Origin: Atrina japonica
Lineage: Eukaryota; Mollusca; Bivalvia; Pterioida; Pinnidae
NCBI GenBank assembly: GCA_030159075.1
Contig: BROG01000476.1
Location: forward strand, 513,988-577,987
Direction of reading: 5' to 3'
Length of the DNA stretch: 64,000 nucleotides
Made by a program: the position numbers and the translations under genes. Shown here piece by piece: positions 36,096 to 47,345 of this stretch (position 1 is the stretch's first letter; every line of letters begins with the position of its first letter). Under the pieces are notes generated by a model that made no database searches, had not been told where the DNA came from, and saw only the letters and a list, made by a program, of their open reading frames with translations.

Positions 36096-37022
36096 TGTGT
36101 GTAACTTTAAGGTGACTTGTGACTAATCAAATATAACTGCATGTACATGTTTGTTTAAAGTATGTATGAAAGATTTATAATCTCCTTTTAAAGGGATTCG
36201 TTATCAGATTTTAAAGTAATGCATAGTATTTTTAAAACTATATTCAAGCAAAACAAATGTTTACACACTGTCGATTCATTAATACACTGCTTTGTTTGCT
36301 TTTTGTTTCAAAGACTAATGTAATTTCGCTTTGAAATACATTTAGGTGTTAAATAAATATATATGGAAAATACACCCCACACGGCAACGTCAAAGAGTAC
36401 AAATTGTACTATACATAAAACATACACCAAATTCATTTCACATTAGCGTTCAAGGACATTAAATGTTAGTTTCCAACAACATAGTCATTTAGAGAATAAT
36501 CCTTTATTACCTAGCAATGGCTCACTATACTTCAGTGATTGTTTATCTTATGGAATTACGGCTGTGATCTGGATTTTTTTTTATTTCGGATTGACTGTAA
36601 ATGCGATAATTGTATTTGATAATTGTACAAATTGACAAGTATTGATTTAAACAATTCTGCGTTCTTATTAATTCTTATGACATTTGACATTACTAAATGA
36701 TTATATGCTAGCATTAGGTGTCCAGGTATCCCGTAAATATCAAACACTGCACTAGAATATATAGGGAAATTTCATTTATCGGCATTTGATTTTTTTATAT
36801 TAATACTATGTCATATATATATATTGGAATTTTGTAATATGCAAAAAAGTCCATAAGAATATGATAAATCGCCATGCGGCATTAAAATAAATTATTACAT
36901 GACTGTCTTATTATCTAGTTGCTGATTGGCTACTTCCTGTTCTTGCGTCATCATAATGTCAATCGCTAATCCATTTTGTTGCTTGATATAACAATGTAAC
37001 AACTAGTACACGCGAATTAAAA

Positions 37023-37030
37023 TGACGTCA
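37023..37030. promoter_or_regulatory. CRE-type palindrome TGACGTCA upstream of the transporter
   Basis: A perfect 8-bp TGACGTCA about 350 bp before the transporter start codon. It is the consensus for CREB/ATF-type bZIP factors, but an 8-mer occurs by chance and function is only a possibility. Confidence 0.25.
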
Positions 37031-37166
37031 TGGTGGGAATGACCTCATGATTGATTTTAGTTGTTTCACACTATCTTACCAGTGTAATCATTGAAGGTAA
37101 TTTTAAAAATTGTTACTTTTCATATTTATCTAATTTCAATAAGCAAGATAAGATGTTCATATCATC

Positions 37167-37292
37167 AATAATTGTTGACTTTATTATCGGTTGACACCTT
37201 GAGTTATCAACCCCGGGAAAGGTGATATTTCGCTGGTCAAGGTGAATATCACTTTCCTAGGGTTGATAAATCAAGGTCAATAATTGTATATT
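37167..37292. repeat. Palindromic MITE-like hairpin just upstream of the transporter
   Basis: TTGAGTTATCAACCCCGGGA and AAGGTGATATTTC on the left pair with AATATCACTTTCCTAG and GGGTTGATAAATCAAGG on the right. Outer segments ATTGTTGAC and GTCAATAAT also pair. The loop is about 14 bp. Confidence 0.8.
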
Positions 37293-37378
37293 TTACGAAC
37301 TATTCCAATGGCAGATTTTCTTTTATTTATAGATCAATATGTGAGATCAGCGTCAGATGCAAAAGCTGACATTACAGC

Positions 37379-37580
37379 ATGACAAAATCTCTCTATCGTG
37401 ATGTAGATCAGGGTTGGGCATGGGTTGTAATGATTGCAGCATTTGGATCAGAATTCATATCTGGTATGTTTTGTTACGGCGCAGGTGTGATTCACGTGGC
37501 ATTAGTTCGGGAATTCGGTGGTGATATTGCGTTTATATCTTTGATTGGGGCACTCTATGCATCACTGTTATGTCTACAAG
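37379..37580 (+). CDS. SLC16: Transporter exon 1 (single copy)
   Basis: Encodes residues 1-67 with TM1 (WAWVVMIAAFGSEFISGM) and the start of TM2. Donor GTATGA at 37581, phase 1. It lies outside the duplicated block, so there is only one exon 1 for two sets of downstream exons. Confidence 0.88.
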
Positions 37581-40500
37581 GTATGATATAAAATCACTTA
37601 TGCTGTACGTGTACTTATTTTAGCGGTATTCATATAGTAGCAGATTTCACGCTCAAGTCATTGCGCAAATTCAATAACAACGCTAAAATTTCTCCATCCT
37701 GTCATTTTGTCACATGATAAATCTAATGAAATTCAATGCAAATTTCAGATTGCGCTTATAAGTCTAAATTCCCTGAAAGCGCTTAGATATGAGTATACTA
37801 ATTTAAATACACATACAGTAATCATTTTGATAAAAGTATAAAATACTGTATCTTACAGTTCATTAACATCGGTCCATTAATTGTTGATATGTAAAACCGC
37901 TTTGCAATAATTAGAAATATTAACCGTCAGGTGGTCCAGGAGATATGATATTAATTTGGTGAATTTGACAAACATGAACCCCCATGGAGATCCAGATTAC
38001 GGATAGGTTGCCACGGAGAAGCACGCATCCCCTGTCGACCAATCACACCCGCCGAGAGTTCTCAGTCAAAATGAAGTGAAATAATCGAGGAATTAGTCTC
38101 CGTCACAATCAGTACGAACGATTCCAAAACTGCTATTGAATATGTAACTCATTCCATCTCGAGAAATATTGATATTGCAGACAAACTCCTCATACGGACT
38201 GTAAAATTGGCTAAATGATGACAATAACACGATTCAGTTATCCTTGTGACTACATTTTTCAGTGAAACACGCCCTGGCATATCTGATCGTTTCTAATGGA
38301 CAAAATATCTTAAGACTGATAATTATCGACTACAATTTTGACGCCTCAATGAAGCGTAAATTTTGTGTTTATTTGATAATAAATGTCATTCGTTTATTGT
38401 CTATTTCAACATGATTGTCCAGCGGATAACTGTAGTTTTCATTTGCCCGATTTTCGAAAAAGTAAATGCACTTAAGTGTTAACGGTTAGGAAGTGCTGAA
38501 AACAGTAAACAAATAAGGTGAATATTGGACAAATAATGAACCTCTGATGTGGGATCAGGTGCCCGGGAGGAGTAAGCATAACGAATCCTACAAATCACCT
38601 CTTATTAGATCATGGAACACAATGTCAATATATGTAGAATGAGATTTGCCCCGACAACATTGCAAATTGGGGTTACATACCAGTGATCCATAGATATAAA
38701 TAGAATATAACTTTTTCGTTTGGAAAAAGACCTATGCAAAACAAGATGGTTGCTCGGTTGATTAACGATGTTTTGCAAATTGCTGTACTGAAAAAGAAAA
38801 TCAAATGAATTAATGCATACATGATAGCTTTCAATATACGAGGTTTTCCCTCCGGTCTATTGTAACCCACAATATAAAAATTCCCAGTTCCAAGCTAAAT
38901 TTGTGAGATCAATTGTCGTGCCTCACGTATTTCATTTGGACTTGACTGTGGACTCGCAACGGGTGTGACCGGTCGACAGGGCATGCTTACTCCTCCATGG
39001 CACCTGATCCCACCTCTTAGTTTCCAGAGGTTCGTGTTTGTCCATCTTTGCCGGATTTGTATCTCTGTCCTGGACATCCTAAAGATTTAAACTTTTAGTA
39101 TCTGGGATGTTTTATATTGAGTAAAAGGGACTTAGCATATTCCATTTTGTAAATAAGATACAATAGTTTATTCAAATTTAAGCATTTTTTTTCACGCAAT
39201 AATGTGATTGTAATATACCATCATTCCTTTGGGAGAAATTCAAGATAAAAAATCATATAAACTTTACAGTAAAACGGACAGAGTTTTTGTGCGTCCTGAA
39301 AAAAATAAGAAGCTTTAGAGATACAGAATCATACGAAAGGGAAAACATAATTTGTCCTACATACGCAACCACATTTTCTTCGCGTACGCAACCATATTTT
39401 CTTTTCTTTTCAGTTTACAAAGAACTGGTTCCCTTCCGATCGCCAAATGAATGCGTATACTTACAGTAAAATGCAACGATTTTTATTTTATCAGTGTAAT
39501 GATAACAACGTTATATATCTATTAGTACAATTTAATACAACTTCGAAACATAACACAGACATAGTTTACTAACCTACTTATTACGAAAAAATCATGGGTA
39601 GTTTTCTGTCTTAACTGAATCTGTCCAAATCGATTTTATTTTATCTTTCACAATCATAAAAATTATTTCAGCAGGTAAATCGTGTATGATATAAATAAAC
39701 TCAATTACAATGTAAGCATATTTTGATAGTCAAGGTTGTAGTTAACTCAACAATAACAAAAACAACGTGATTGCGTACTGGAAAAGTGAAGGCCAGTGTT
39801 ACCTGGCTAATGCTTGTCTTATTAATGTTTCAATGAGTACGACGTGGCCACATGCAGGTTTGGCGTTATAATGGGTCTGACCAAAAATCAGGTGGTAAGC
39901 AGGTACGGCGTTACATTGTCACTGAGCAAAAACAATTGTTATATATATTCTATAATCGACAAGTCACGGATATCAAAACTTGAGGTTTTTTCCACTGCAG
40001 TTAAGACTCAAAGTTCTCTCATAGCAGGTCACATTGACATATGCTGTAGATGATTTGGTTTAGAATAAGTGTTCACCACGAGTCTGGTCACTATCACAAC
40101 TAATTTACATACAATTGTCATCTACATATTACATATGGTCAAATCCGTTTTCGACTTTAGTGTATACCAGTGGTCGTCGATATAATAAAACTTGTTTGCA
40201 ATTACCTTGTTTCATTAATGGGAATGTTATGGTTATTGTTAGAAAGCAGTTGTTGAATTTGTTTACTGATTGCTACGAGGAGTTATCCCTCATTTATTAT
40301 GATTTGGATTTGATTTTGAACTCACGTAATCAGTCGCTGGGGGACCCCATTCCTCCTACGGACTCGACTGATCAGTCGGAAGGGGAACTACAGTCCTCCT
40401 GAATACTCACGTGACCAGTCGCTGGGGGGATGAAAATCTTTCTATGGACTAAAGTGACCAGTCGGAAGGGGAACTCTAATCCTCCTGTACACTCACGTGG

Positions 40501-43500
40501 CCAGTCGCTGGGGGTCCCAATTCCATAAGGACTCGACTGTCCAGTCGGAAGGGGTAACTACAGTCCTCCTGTACACTCACGTAGCCAGTCGCTGGGGGAT
40601 GAAAATCTTTCTATGGACTAAAGTGACCAGTCGGAAGGAGAACTCCAATCCTCCTGTACACTCACGTGTCCAGTCGGTTTGGAAACTCCAATCTTCCAGA
40701 CACTTGATATCACCTCTGTATTTCCAGATGTCCTTGTTTTTGCAGTCATATTTGTATGTTGCTACCTGGGTTTCCTAACGGTAATTATACTGGTGTAGTA
40801 TTTTACAAAATAATAAATGACATTTTATATTTTCAATTACTTCAGAGACTTGTCAAAATGTTGTGTATGATTTTCAGATACATCTTTTGTCCTCGTATGT
40901 TTTACAGGACCCTTTGTCAGTCTGATCATTAACAGATGGAGCTGTAGGATAGCGACAAGTTTAGGCGGCTTCTTACTGTTTATTGGTATGAGCACTAGTT
41001 TTTTCGTCGAGCAGTCTTACGGCCTACTCATAACGTACGGCATAATTTCAGGTAAGTTCAATAAACTTTTAAAGTAACATGAGCCGTCGTCGACGGCATT
41101 TTAGGGACATTGTCAAATAAACACCAATTTGTTACAATAAAAACTATACCCTGAGCACGAAATATCTGTATTTATCGTTTTCTAAACCGGCGGACACAAA
41201 TTTTCATTTAATAATTATGCATGGATTAATTTATATTGTAATGAAATAGACGTAATCATAGTATACAAATGACCTCTAGGTCAAACACTCAGACAACATC
41301 TACAACATATTTGTCGACGCTACATTCCCTATTCACATATAGCAATTATCCTTTACATGGATTTGGAATTTTTTCAACAAGAATTTTACTACTTAGATTA
41401 TTAAACAATAACAAAAAGAGATATACACAGGCATAACAATTCTTATTCTTAAATTCTGTTTGAGTTGCCTTTTCGTTGCGGTTGTTGAGACGTCTGTTCC
41501 AATTGTGACGAGGATAAACACTCCTCACGTGTTTCATTGGACTTGACTGTGGACTCACGGCGGGTGTGACCGGTCGACAGGGGGTATGCTTACTCCTCCA
41601 TGGCACCTGATCCCACCTCTTGGTTTCCAGAGGTCCGTGTTTGTCCAATTTTACCGGATTTGTATCTATGTCCTGGACATTCTATTGATTTATACTTTGG
41701 TATCTGAGATTTTATATATATTTTATGAAAATTGCTTGAGAAACCTAGGTTTGGCACATTTTCTATTGCAATTCATTAACTCAATCTTACTATTTGTATA
41801 ATAAATACCACATTGGACATAACCTTATCTTCACAAAATATATAGAAATATAATTTTTTTTTATTCCTATGTATAAATCTTATTTCATATTATACATTAA
41901 TATTCACCCTTCGATACCAGGTTATTTTCAAATCGCATGTTTCCTTGACTCTAAGTAAATTAGGCACAAATGACCAGAAGTCAATTTCGATGGTCAGAGA
42001 TATGGGATAAAAATACATAAAACATGCAAGTAAAAATCTGCACAGACGACAGCTGCATTGCATTGATATGCAAGTAAGCTTATGAATAAGAAAAAGTTAC
42101 CCATATGGGCAGAAAATATTACCATTTTTAAATAATTGAGCAAAATATATTTCTAGCCAATATCATTATGATAATGCAATTGTATGTGTAAATTGCACCT
42201 GAAATTTAGAAATTATACTAATTAGAAATTATACTAATTAGCAGTAACCTGTATTATTTCAGGTACTGGACTCAGTTTTGCTGCAATTCCTCCAGTAATA
42301 GTTGTTGGGTACTCATTTGACAAATACAGAGGAATAGCAATTGGTTTCTGTGTTGCTGGTGCTGGTTTAGGGATGTTTGCAAGTGACCGTTCGTAAATTA
42401 TCTGATAGACCTATATGGTTTACGGGGTGCTTATCTTATGTTCGGAGCAGTGCATCAAATATTATATTGATGGGTGCACTCATGAGACCCTCGGAGCTAG
42501 AGCTAATGTTTAAATCCAAAGTTCGTACAAAGGCGTTGTCTCCTGAAAGAATCGACAAAAAGGGAATTCTATCTTGCATTGATATTACAGTTTTTAAAAA
42601 CAAAACATTCGTTTTGATAATGCTTTGTTTTACTGTTTGGAATATTTCTTACGCAATCATTCTTATTCATCTGCCATTTTATTCTGTGACACAAGGATTC
42701 ACAAGTGCCCAAGCCGCTGTATTGGTCACAATGGTAGGATTAGGTAGCACAATTAATCGATTCCTGACCGGAATAGCATTAGGACCAAACGGGATTGATC
42801 CCTTGTTACTTTACACAGGATTTTTAGGTGTCGCTGGAGTTTTGACAGTCACATTTCCTTTCTATTCCACAATATATATCGGCCAAATGTTTTATTCATT
42901 TGCTGTTGGAATTTATACTGGCGGACTAAACTGTTTGATCAATCCTCTAGCGGTGGAATTAATGGGTGTTGAACAACTTTCGTTATCGGTTGGGCTGATA
43001 TTTTTCGTGTGTGGAATTGGGTATCTTGTCGGCCCCGTAGTAGCTGGTAAGTAGTCATCTATGTAAAAGAGAAAACTTCAATATACCAACTAGTGGTTGT
43101 GGCAATTATCCTAACGACAACGATTGTTATTATTATCATTATTATTTTTATTATTATTATTATTATTATAACTTAAACAAACGCTTGAATTCATTGTAAC
43201 GAGAATGCATTTCACTTTGACAAAGTTCCTTGAAACGCTTACAGAATGGCGAATCTTAAAAATCTTTATCAAAAACCTCAAAGAATTATCAATTCAGAGC
43301 TATGTTTCAACGATATTTCAACGAGTTGTCTTATTGTTGTCTGTTCTTTCAGTTTTAATATGCTGGTTGGGTTCTGTATGAGTTGCAATAGCCATAAGAG
43401 ACATTGAAAGGTGGTTGTCCATTTCTGCAGGAGGGATATTACGTATAACTGAAGTTTATTAATGTATTTTCATCAATCCTGTTTTAATACACATTCTAGA

Positions 43501-45666
43501 AGACAGAATGATTCATGCATTATTTAACAGTACAATAATAAGTTAACATCTTTTGTGTATTTTAGGCTTAATAGTAGATAATGGCGGAGCATATGAAACT
43601 GATTCTACATCTCGGTAAGTTTTGAAATATTTAACCTCGCTAATTGACATAAAATAGTTGTATTGCAGCAATTTTGACATGTTTCTACACGTTGATATCA
43701 ACATGTAATTCACTACATACGCTTAGTATTTTGTTTTAATTTGCATACTTAGGGGCCGAGTGGTTATTATAACCTCGCACTTTAAACCAACCATGAAGAC
43801 TCGTCTAGTCACCTTAGGTTCGAGTCCTACTGGAACCTAAGCTGATTTTGTGATAAAGTATGCCATTTTATTTGCGAAAGACTGATGCTCTATTCCCGGG
43901 TATATTCTAACCGGGTTCTCATCCAATTTTTAAAATTGGTCGCAGTCATATGGCTGAAACATTGGTTAGTGTGTATGAAACACCATGGCAACAACCAAAA
44001 TAAGGTGTTTACATTTACACTTATATGATGGCGAAAAGTGTAATGGTAAAGGCTTCTTTGTAAAGCGACAAAGTGCCACACATACTCGACTTTGGATTTA
44101 GGCATGCTTCTACCCGCGTTCTCTAATCCAGTCAAAATATTTGATTCAGATTGTTAAATGAATTTGAAAAAGAAAAATACATGCATATAGTGTTGTTTAG
44201 TCAACTTCCTGATATATGCAGATGTACACATACATTTTGAATTGGAGCTGAACTGGTGAAGTCTAATTGACAGAAACAATCGTCTTGAGCATTATAACTT
44301 TGGTATTATGTTTATAAATTTATAATCACTAGGTCGTTGCCACTGCTGGTGGACCGTTTGAGTCCCCGAGGGTATACACAAACCTAGCACCTGGTGCCAG
44401 CTGATAATCTTATACTAAAGTAATATTTGGCACTGATAACAACATTTAAAGTGGTTACTCTTAGACGAATTTCGGCTATACCTTTTAGATTTATTATTTG
44501 TCCTTGCGTGATACCACTTTCTCTTTAGAAAATACACATACATTTTGAATTGCAGCTCAACTGATGAAGTCTAATTGAGAGAAACGATCGTCTTGTGCAT
44601 TATAACTTTGGTATTATGTTTATAATATTTATATGTAACACTACTTATCATATAAAATGTATAATGCCAATTCCATTATACCAGGTAACATCTATATACA
44701 CAAATCTAATTAAAAACCGATCTATAATCGCTCCCGTTTTCTGATATGTAACGTATAGGATCTAATGCAATCCGCTATGCGGTCACGTGCGGATGACCTC
44801 GTAGGTGTGTCATTTTCGACCGATGAAAAATCGATTTACATAATCTTGTAATCGATCAAAATGGCAAAGAGATGTAAATATTTATAACATTATAAACAAC
44901 ACTGAACACACAAAATGCGATAGTACAGAATTACATTGATAACCCTGGATGGATTCGAATCATAAAAGATATTCCGATCGATTTTTGCGGACTGACGGTG
45001 TTTTCTTTGTTATACAATAAATAACATATCTATGCCATTGATTTTTTATAGTCGCATTTTTATTGGTCGAATATCACACAAATACGAGAGGTCACACGCA
45101 CGTGACCCCATAGCGGTTTGCGTTAGATCATCTACGCGATACATCAGAAAACCGGAGCGGTGAGAGATCGGCTTTTAATTAGATTGCTATATACACCAAA
45201 TATATGATTTAATTAATTAGTCATTTTCAGAATTCACTACATTTCAGGTGTATGTTTTATCGTTTCCTGTTTTATTGCGCTGTTATCATCAATATGGAGA
45301 AACGAAGGTAAAGATAAAATTAATGAATCAAAATTAGAGTTAAATGAAACTCGTTTCCTTTCGGGATCCGCCTACCTATCGAAATCTTTGAATATTGTAT
45401 ACGACGAACAGCAAATTTTAAGAAACAGTATGACAAGTATAGCTAGTCATGAAATAAGTGTTAAAGTAAGTATGAACAGCTTGTTAGTATCAAAACAAAA
45501 TACACTTGGCAGTCAGGAGAGTTTTTCTGGCAGGAAAACGAATATTTTGAAGAATCTCGATAACCGACCAAAATCTTTGCATCGAACACGGGCAAACAGT
45601 GAAGACAAGAACGGTCATATTCCTGAGAAAATTCCATTACGCTGCCAAGATATAACGGAGAGATAG
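37379..45666 (+). CDS. SLC16: SLC16-type monocarboxylate transporter, 5 coding exons (copy 1)
   Basis: Exons 37379-37580, 40908-41051, 42263-43046, 43566-43614 and 45248-45666. Allowing for four missing bases judged against copy 2 (two in exon 3, two at exon 4), the CDS is 1602 nt, 533 aa, normal for the family. Markers: the TM1 signature DQGWAWVV (res. 10-17), YSFDKYRGIAIG before TM5, a hydrophilic TM6-TM7 loop (MRPSELELMFKSK..SPERIDKKG), GLIVDNGGAYETGFYISG near the last helices, and a charged cytoplasmic tail. SLC16 proteins are 12-helix MFS carriers, typically of lactate, pyruvate, other monocarboxylates or aromatic amino acids at the plasma membrane; the substrate here cannot be told. The start is the first Met after in-frame TGA 37367-37369. 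A 3' splice site (TTTATAG) at 37332 suggests an upstream 5' UTR exon. All introns are phase 1. Confidence 0.88.
37940..38225 (-). repeat. GGTCGACAGG dispersed repeat, minus strand, diverged
   Basis: Inverse of the usual orientation: GCATCCCCTGTCGACCAATC, ACACCCGCCGAGAGTTCTCA and CCGTCACAATCAGTACGAAC. A short further piece (GTGGGATCAGGTGCCCGGGA) is at 38548-38580. Confidence 0.75.
38895..39110 (+). repeat. GGTCGACAGG dispersed repeat, plus strand
   Basis: GGGTGTGACCGGTCGACAGG, GCATGCTTACTCCTCCATGG, CACCTGATCCCACCTCTTAG and TTTGCCGGATTTGTATCTCT in the same order as the other copies. Confidence 0.85.
40318..40690. repeat. GC-richer minisatellite in transporter intron 1
   Basis: Repeats of CCAGTCGCTGGGGG, CCAGTCGGAAGGGGAACT and CAATCCTCCTGTACACTCAC, with a higher-order unit of roughly 120 bp containing GATGAAAATCTTTCTATGGA. 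The matching array in unit 2 is at 50646-51010. Confidence 0.88.
40908..41051 (+). CDS. SLC16: Transporter exon 2, copy 1
   Basis: A 144-nt phase 1-1 exon between TTACAG and GTAAGT, encoding GPFVSLIINRWSCRIATSLG and the next helix through TYGIISG. It reads RIAT where copy 2 reads RTAT. Confidence 0.9.
41052..42262 (+). other. Transporter intron 2, copy 1
   Basis: Contains a GGTCGACAGG repeat (41455-41715) and sequence of the palindromic MITE family seen at 23446 and 61614. A short tandem duplication AATTATACTAATTAG near 42213-42240 is present only in this copy. Confidence 0.8.
41455..41715 (+). repeat. GGTCGACAGG dispersed repeat
   Basis: GCGGTTGTTGAGACGTCTGT, CGGCGGGTGTGACCGGTCGA, CACCTGATCCCACCTCTTGG and TTTGTATCTATGTCCTGGAC. 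The best-preserved version together with 51780-52045. Confidence 0.9.
42263..43046 (+). CDS. SLC16: Transporter exon 3, copy 1 (two 1-bp deletions)
   Basis: Core of the carrier, from GTGLSFAAIPPVIVVGYSF to the TM11 region LVGPVVAG. It is 784 nt; two bases are missing against copy 2, at about 42385 (AGTGACC for AGTGGACC) and 42449 (GCAGTGC for GCTGTTGC). With both, the exon is 786 nt and in frame throughout. The second half (SSASNIIL..VAGK) is uninterrupted, including the TSAQAAVLVTMVGLG stretch broken in copy 2. Confidence 0.88.
43125..43172. repeat. (ATT)n microsatellite, copy 1
   Basis: TTATTATTATTATTATTA run in intron 3; the run in copy 2 (53440-53495) is longer. Confidence 0.95.
43566..43614 (+). 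CDS. SLC16: Transporter exon 4, copy 1 (two bases short)
   Basis: A 49-nt exon; copy 2 has 51. One G is missing inside ACTGATTC and one at the exon end (CTCGGTAAGT versus CTCGGGTAAGT). The product should read GLIVDNGGAYETGFYISG. Both missing bases lie in G runs, as expected of homopolymer consensus errors. Confidence 0.8.
43752..43996 (+). mobile_element. SINE family 2 in transporter intron 4, copy 1
   Basis: Box A GGCCGAGTGGTTATTATAAC and box B TAGGTTCGAGTCC, body ACCTAAGCTGATTTTGTGAT..CCCGGGTATATTCTAACC, tail GTCATATGGCTGAAACATTG. Confidence 0.85.
44247..44290 (+). ncRNA. Hammerhead-like motif (first of a pair), copy 1
   Basis: GCTGAA, CTGGTGA (core A6 changed to G), A-GTC-TAATT-GAC-A, GAAA, CAATC, GTC, TTGAGC. 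Stem I pairs except one position. The core change should inactivate it. The predicted cleavage position would be after 44284. Confidence 0.65.
44555..44598 (+). ncRNA. Hammerhead-like motif (second of a pair), copy 1
   Basis: GCTCAA, CTGATGA, A-GTC-TAATT-GAG-A, GAAA, CGATC, GTC, TTGTGC. Both core blocks are intact. Stem I has one mismatch and stem II is reduced to two pairs. The stem III segment ACGATCGT is a perfect palindrome, which would allow two molecules to form a joint stem III. Predicted cleavage after 44592. Confidence 0.68.
44705..45184. mobile_element. 480-bp MITE with long terminal inverted repeats, intron 4 of copy 1
   Basis: The left end TCTAATTAAAAACCGATCT, then CCGTTTTCTGATATGTAACG, CGCTATGCGGTCACGTGCGG, is mirrored at the right end by GGTTTTCTGA, CGCTATGGGGTCACGTGCG and AGATCGGCTTTTAATTAGA (inverse). 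Pairing extends about 140 bp inward at roughly 80 percent by eye. No transposase. Confidence 0.88.
45248..45666 (+). CDS. SLC16: Transporter exon 5 (last), copy 1
   Basis: Enters at the second of two AGs (TTTCAG at 45247). The nearer upstream AG (about 45230) gives a frame that soon stops. It encodes a last helix (VCFIVSCFIALLSSIW) and a charged, Ser/Asn-rich tail to TAG 45664-45666. In copy 2 the tail is changed by extra A residues. A polyadenylation hexamer AATAAA follows at 45728-45733. Confidence 0.8.
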
Positions 45667-45727
45667 GTTAGGAGTTGTGTACAGCATTAAGTTATGTCAG
45701 TGATTATAAGGTATTTTTTCATGTATG

Positions 45728-45733
45728 AATAAA
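45728..45733 (+). terminator. Candidate polyadenylation signal of the transporter, copy 1
   Basis: AATAAA 62 bp after the stop codon. Repeated in copy 2 at 56052-56057. Confidence 0.5.
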
Positions 45734-46519
45734 TGAGGTTTCTACGTCTGGCATGTTTGTCCATGTGACCGGGTAGACTATGAGGAGTATTCTAATTGTT
45801 TTTAGGAATGTTACTACTTAACATTCAAAATATAATGATAAATGTGTCATAAGCTGCCATTATAGATATATGATAGAACTCGCGGTATCTTTTGTTAAAA
45901 TCTTTGCGGTAAAATCAGTGATGAATACATCCAATAATAGTAGTTATATAATTATAAATAGCATTAGAGCATGTATACCTAAAATTATTTTAAATTAAAA
46001 ATCCAAGTGAATAGTGCGAATCAATGTCATTTTTCTAAATGAGTTATCAATTTTACTTAAATTGTGCTCAAAGATATACATGAAGAAACATAATCATGTA
46101 CATATGATATATTCCTATATATTCATTTTCATAGTTTACAGACGAGCCTCACAAACCAAATCCTTATCCAGTAATCATGATCTACCATTGAGATTTCTTT
46201 ATGGATGAATGGTCACAACTGTCTTCGTCTCTTTTCAACAAACTTTCGAATCTTGAATTAATCCCCACGGGAATTGAGTTGATTTAACGTGTTTTTCATC
46301 ATATTAATACTGGTTGATAGCATTTAAATTGAAAACTTGTTAAATGTGACATAAAATGCAACAGAGACCACGAAACATTTTTGTTGAAAAGGACTTCCGC
46401 CGTAAGATATTTGAAGTAACTAACACGGGGTAAATACCATTTCAACATGCACTTTATGGAACAAACTATCAGCACGCATATTCATCTTACGTTTTATAGT
46501 ATTTAAACGTGTGTAGAAT

Positions 46520-47147
46520 ATCAGTAATACAGTTAGGAGCAACATAGAACAACTACCATATAGAACAACTACCATATATAAAAATCCAGATACGTCTAAT
46601 AGTTGTGTGCTGTATCAGTAATACAGTTAGGTACAATATAGAACAACTACCATATATAGAAATCCAGATACGTCTAATAGTTGTGTGCTGTATCAGTAAT
46701 ACAGGTAGGTAAAACACAGAACAACTACCATATATAGAAATCCAGATACGTTTAGTAGTTGTGTGCTGTATCAGTAATACAGTTAGGTACAACATAGAAC
46801 TACCATATATAGAAATCCAGATACGTCTAGTAGTTATGTGCTGTATCAGTAATACAGTTAGGTAAAACATAGAACAACTAATATATATAGAAATCCAGAT
46901 ACGTCTAGTAGTTGTGTGCTGTATCAGTAATACAGTTAGGTACAATATAGAACAACTAATATATATAAAAATCCAGATACGTCTAGTAGTTGTGTGCTAT
47001 ATCAGTAATACAGTTAGGTACAACATAGAACTACCATATATAGAAATCCAGATACGTCTAGTAGTTATGTGCTGTATCAGTAATACAGTTAGGTACAATA
47101 TAGAACAACTACCATATATAGAAATCCAGAAATGTCTAGTAGTTGTA
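46520..47147. repeat. 78-bp minisatellite, copy 1, about 8 units
   Basis: Unit: TATAGAAATCCAGATACGTC, TAATAGTTGTGTGCTGTATC, AGTAATACAGTTAGGTACAA and TATAGAACAACTACCA. Some units are 74 bp. Each unit holds a CTGTAT..ATACAG hairpin. The 26-codon period leaves open frames on both strands that I do not consider genes. Confidence 0.93.
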
Positions 47148-47159
47148 TGTTCTTCTTTT

Positions 47160-47345
47160 CTATTGATGTTTTTTCACTTATATGGTGGCGATCAGTTTTT
47201 ACAGGGGTATCTATAATATTCGTAAACAGTTTTGTAGGTCTCAATATTTTCAAATACGTACATGTATACAAGCGTACATATCATGCCTCCATGGTCGAGT
47301 GGTTTGCGCATTCTGCTTTAAATCATGATGTATTTCACTTCTAGT
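47160..47345. repeat. SINE family 2 fragments, copy 1
   Basis: CACTTATATGGTGGCGATCA (47174-47193) is the inverse of a SINE 3' end. CTCCATGGTCGAGTGGTTTG (about 47287) is a plus-strand box A-type head. Both are truncated. Confidence 0.55.

Larger units (their letters stand above)
37581..40907 (+). other. Transporter intron 1
   Basis: 3.3 kb. It contains three copies of the GGTCGACAGG repeat, the left edge of the duplicated block (39658) and a minisatellite (40318-40690). No coding exon seen. Confidence 0.8.
44247..44640 (+). mobile_element. Retrozyme-like non-autonomous element, copy 1
   Basis: Two hammerhead motifs in the same orientation bound a 308-bp unit. After each motif comes ATTATAACTTTGGTATTATG and TTTATAA.. 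The unit contains CACTAGGTCGTTGCCACTGC, TGGTGGACCG and TACCACTTTCTCTTTAGAAA. This is the tandem hammerhead-to-hammerhead plan described for small animal retrozymes. No coding capacity. A relative lies at 47815-48200. Confidence 0.65.

Noticed and set aside
41346..41648. 100-aa minus-strand frame (also 51735-51980 and 30311-30553)
   Set aside because: It falls in the GGTCGACAGG dispersed repeat; frames differ between copies and indels break them.
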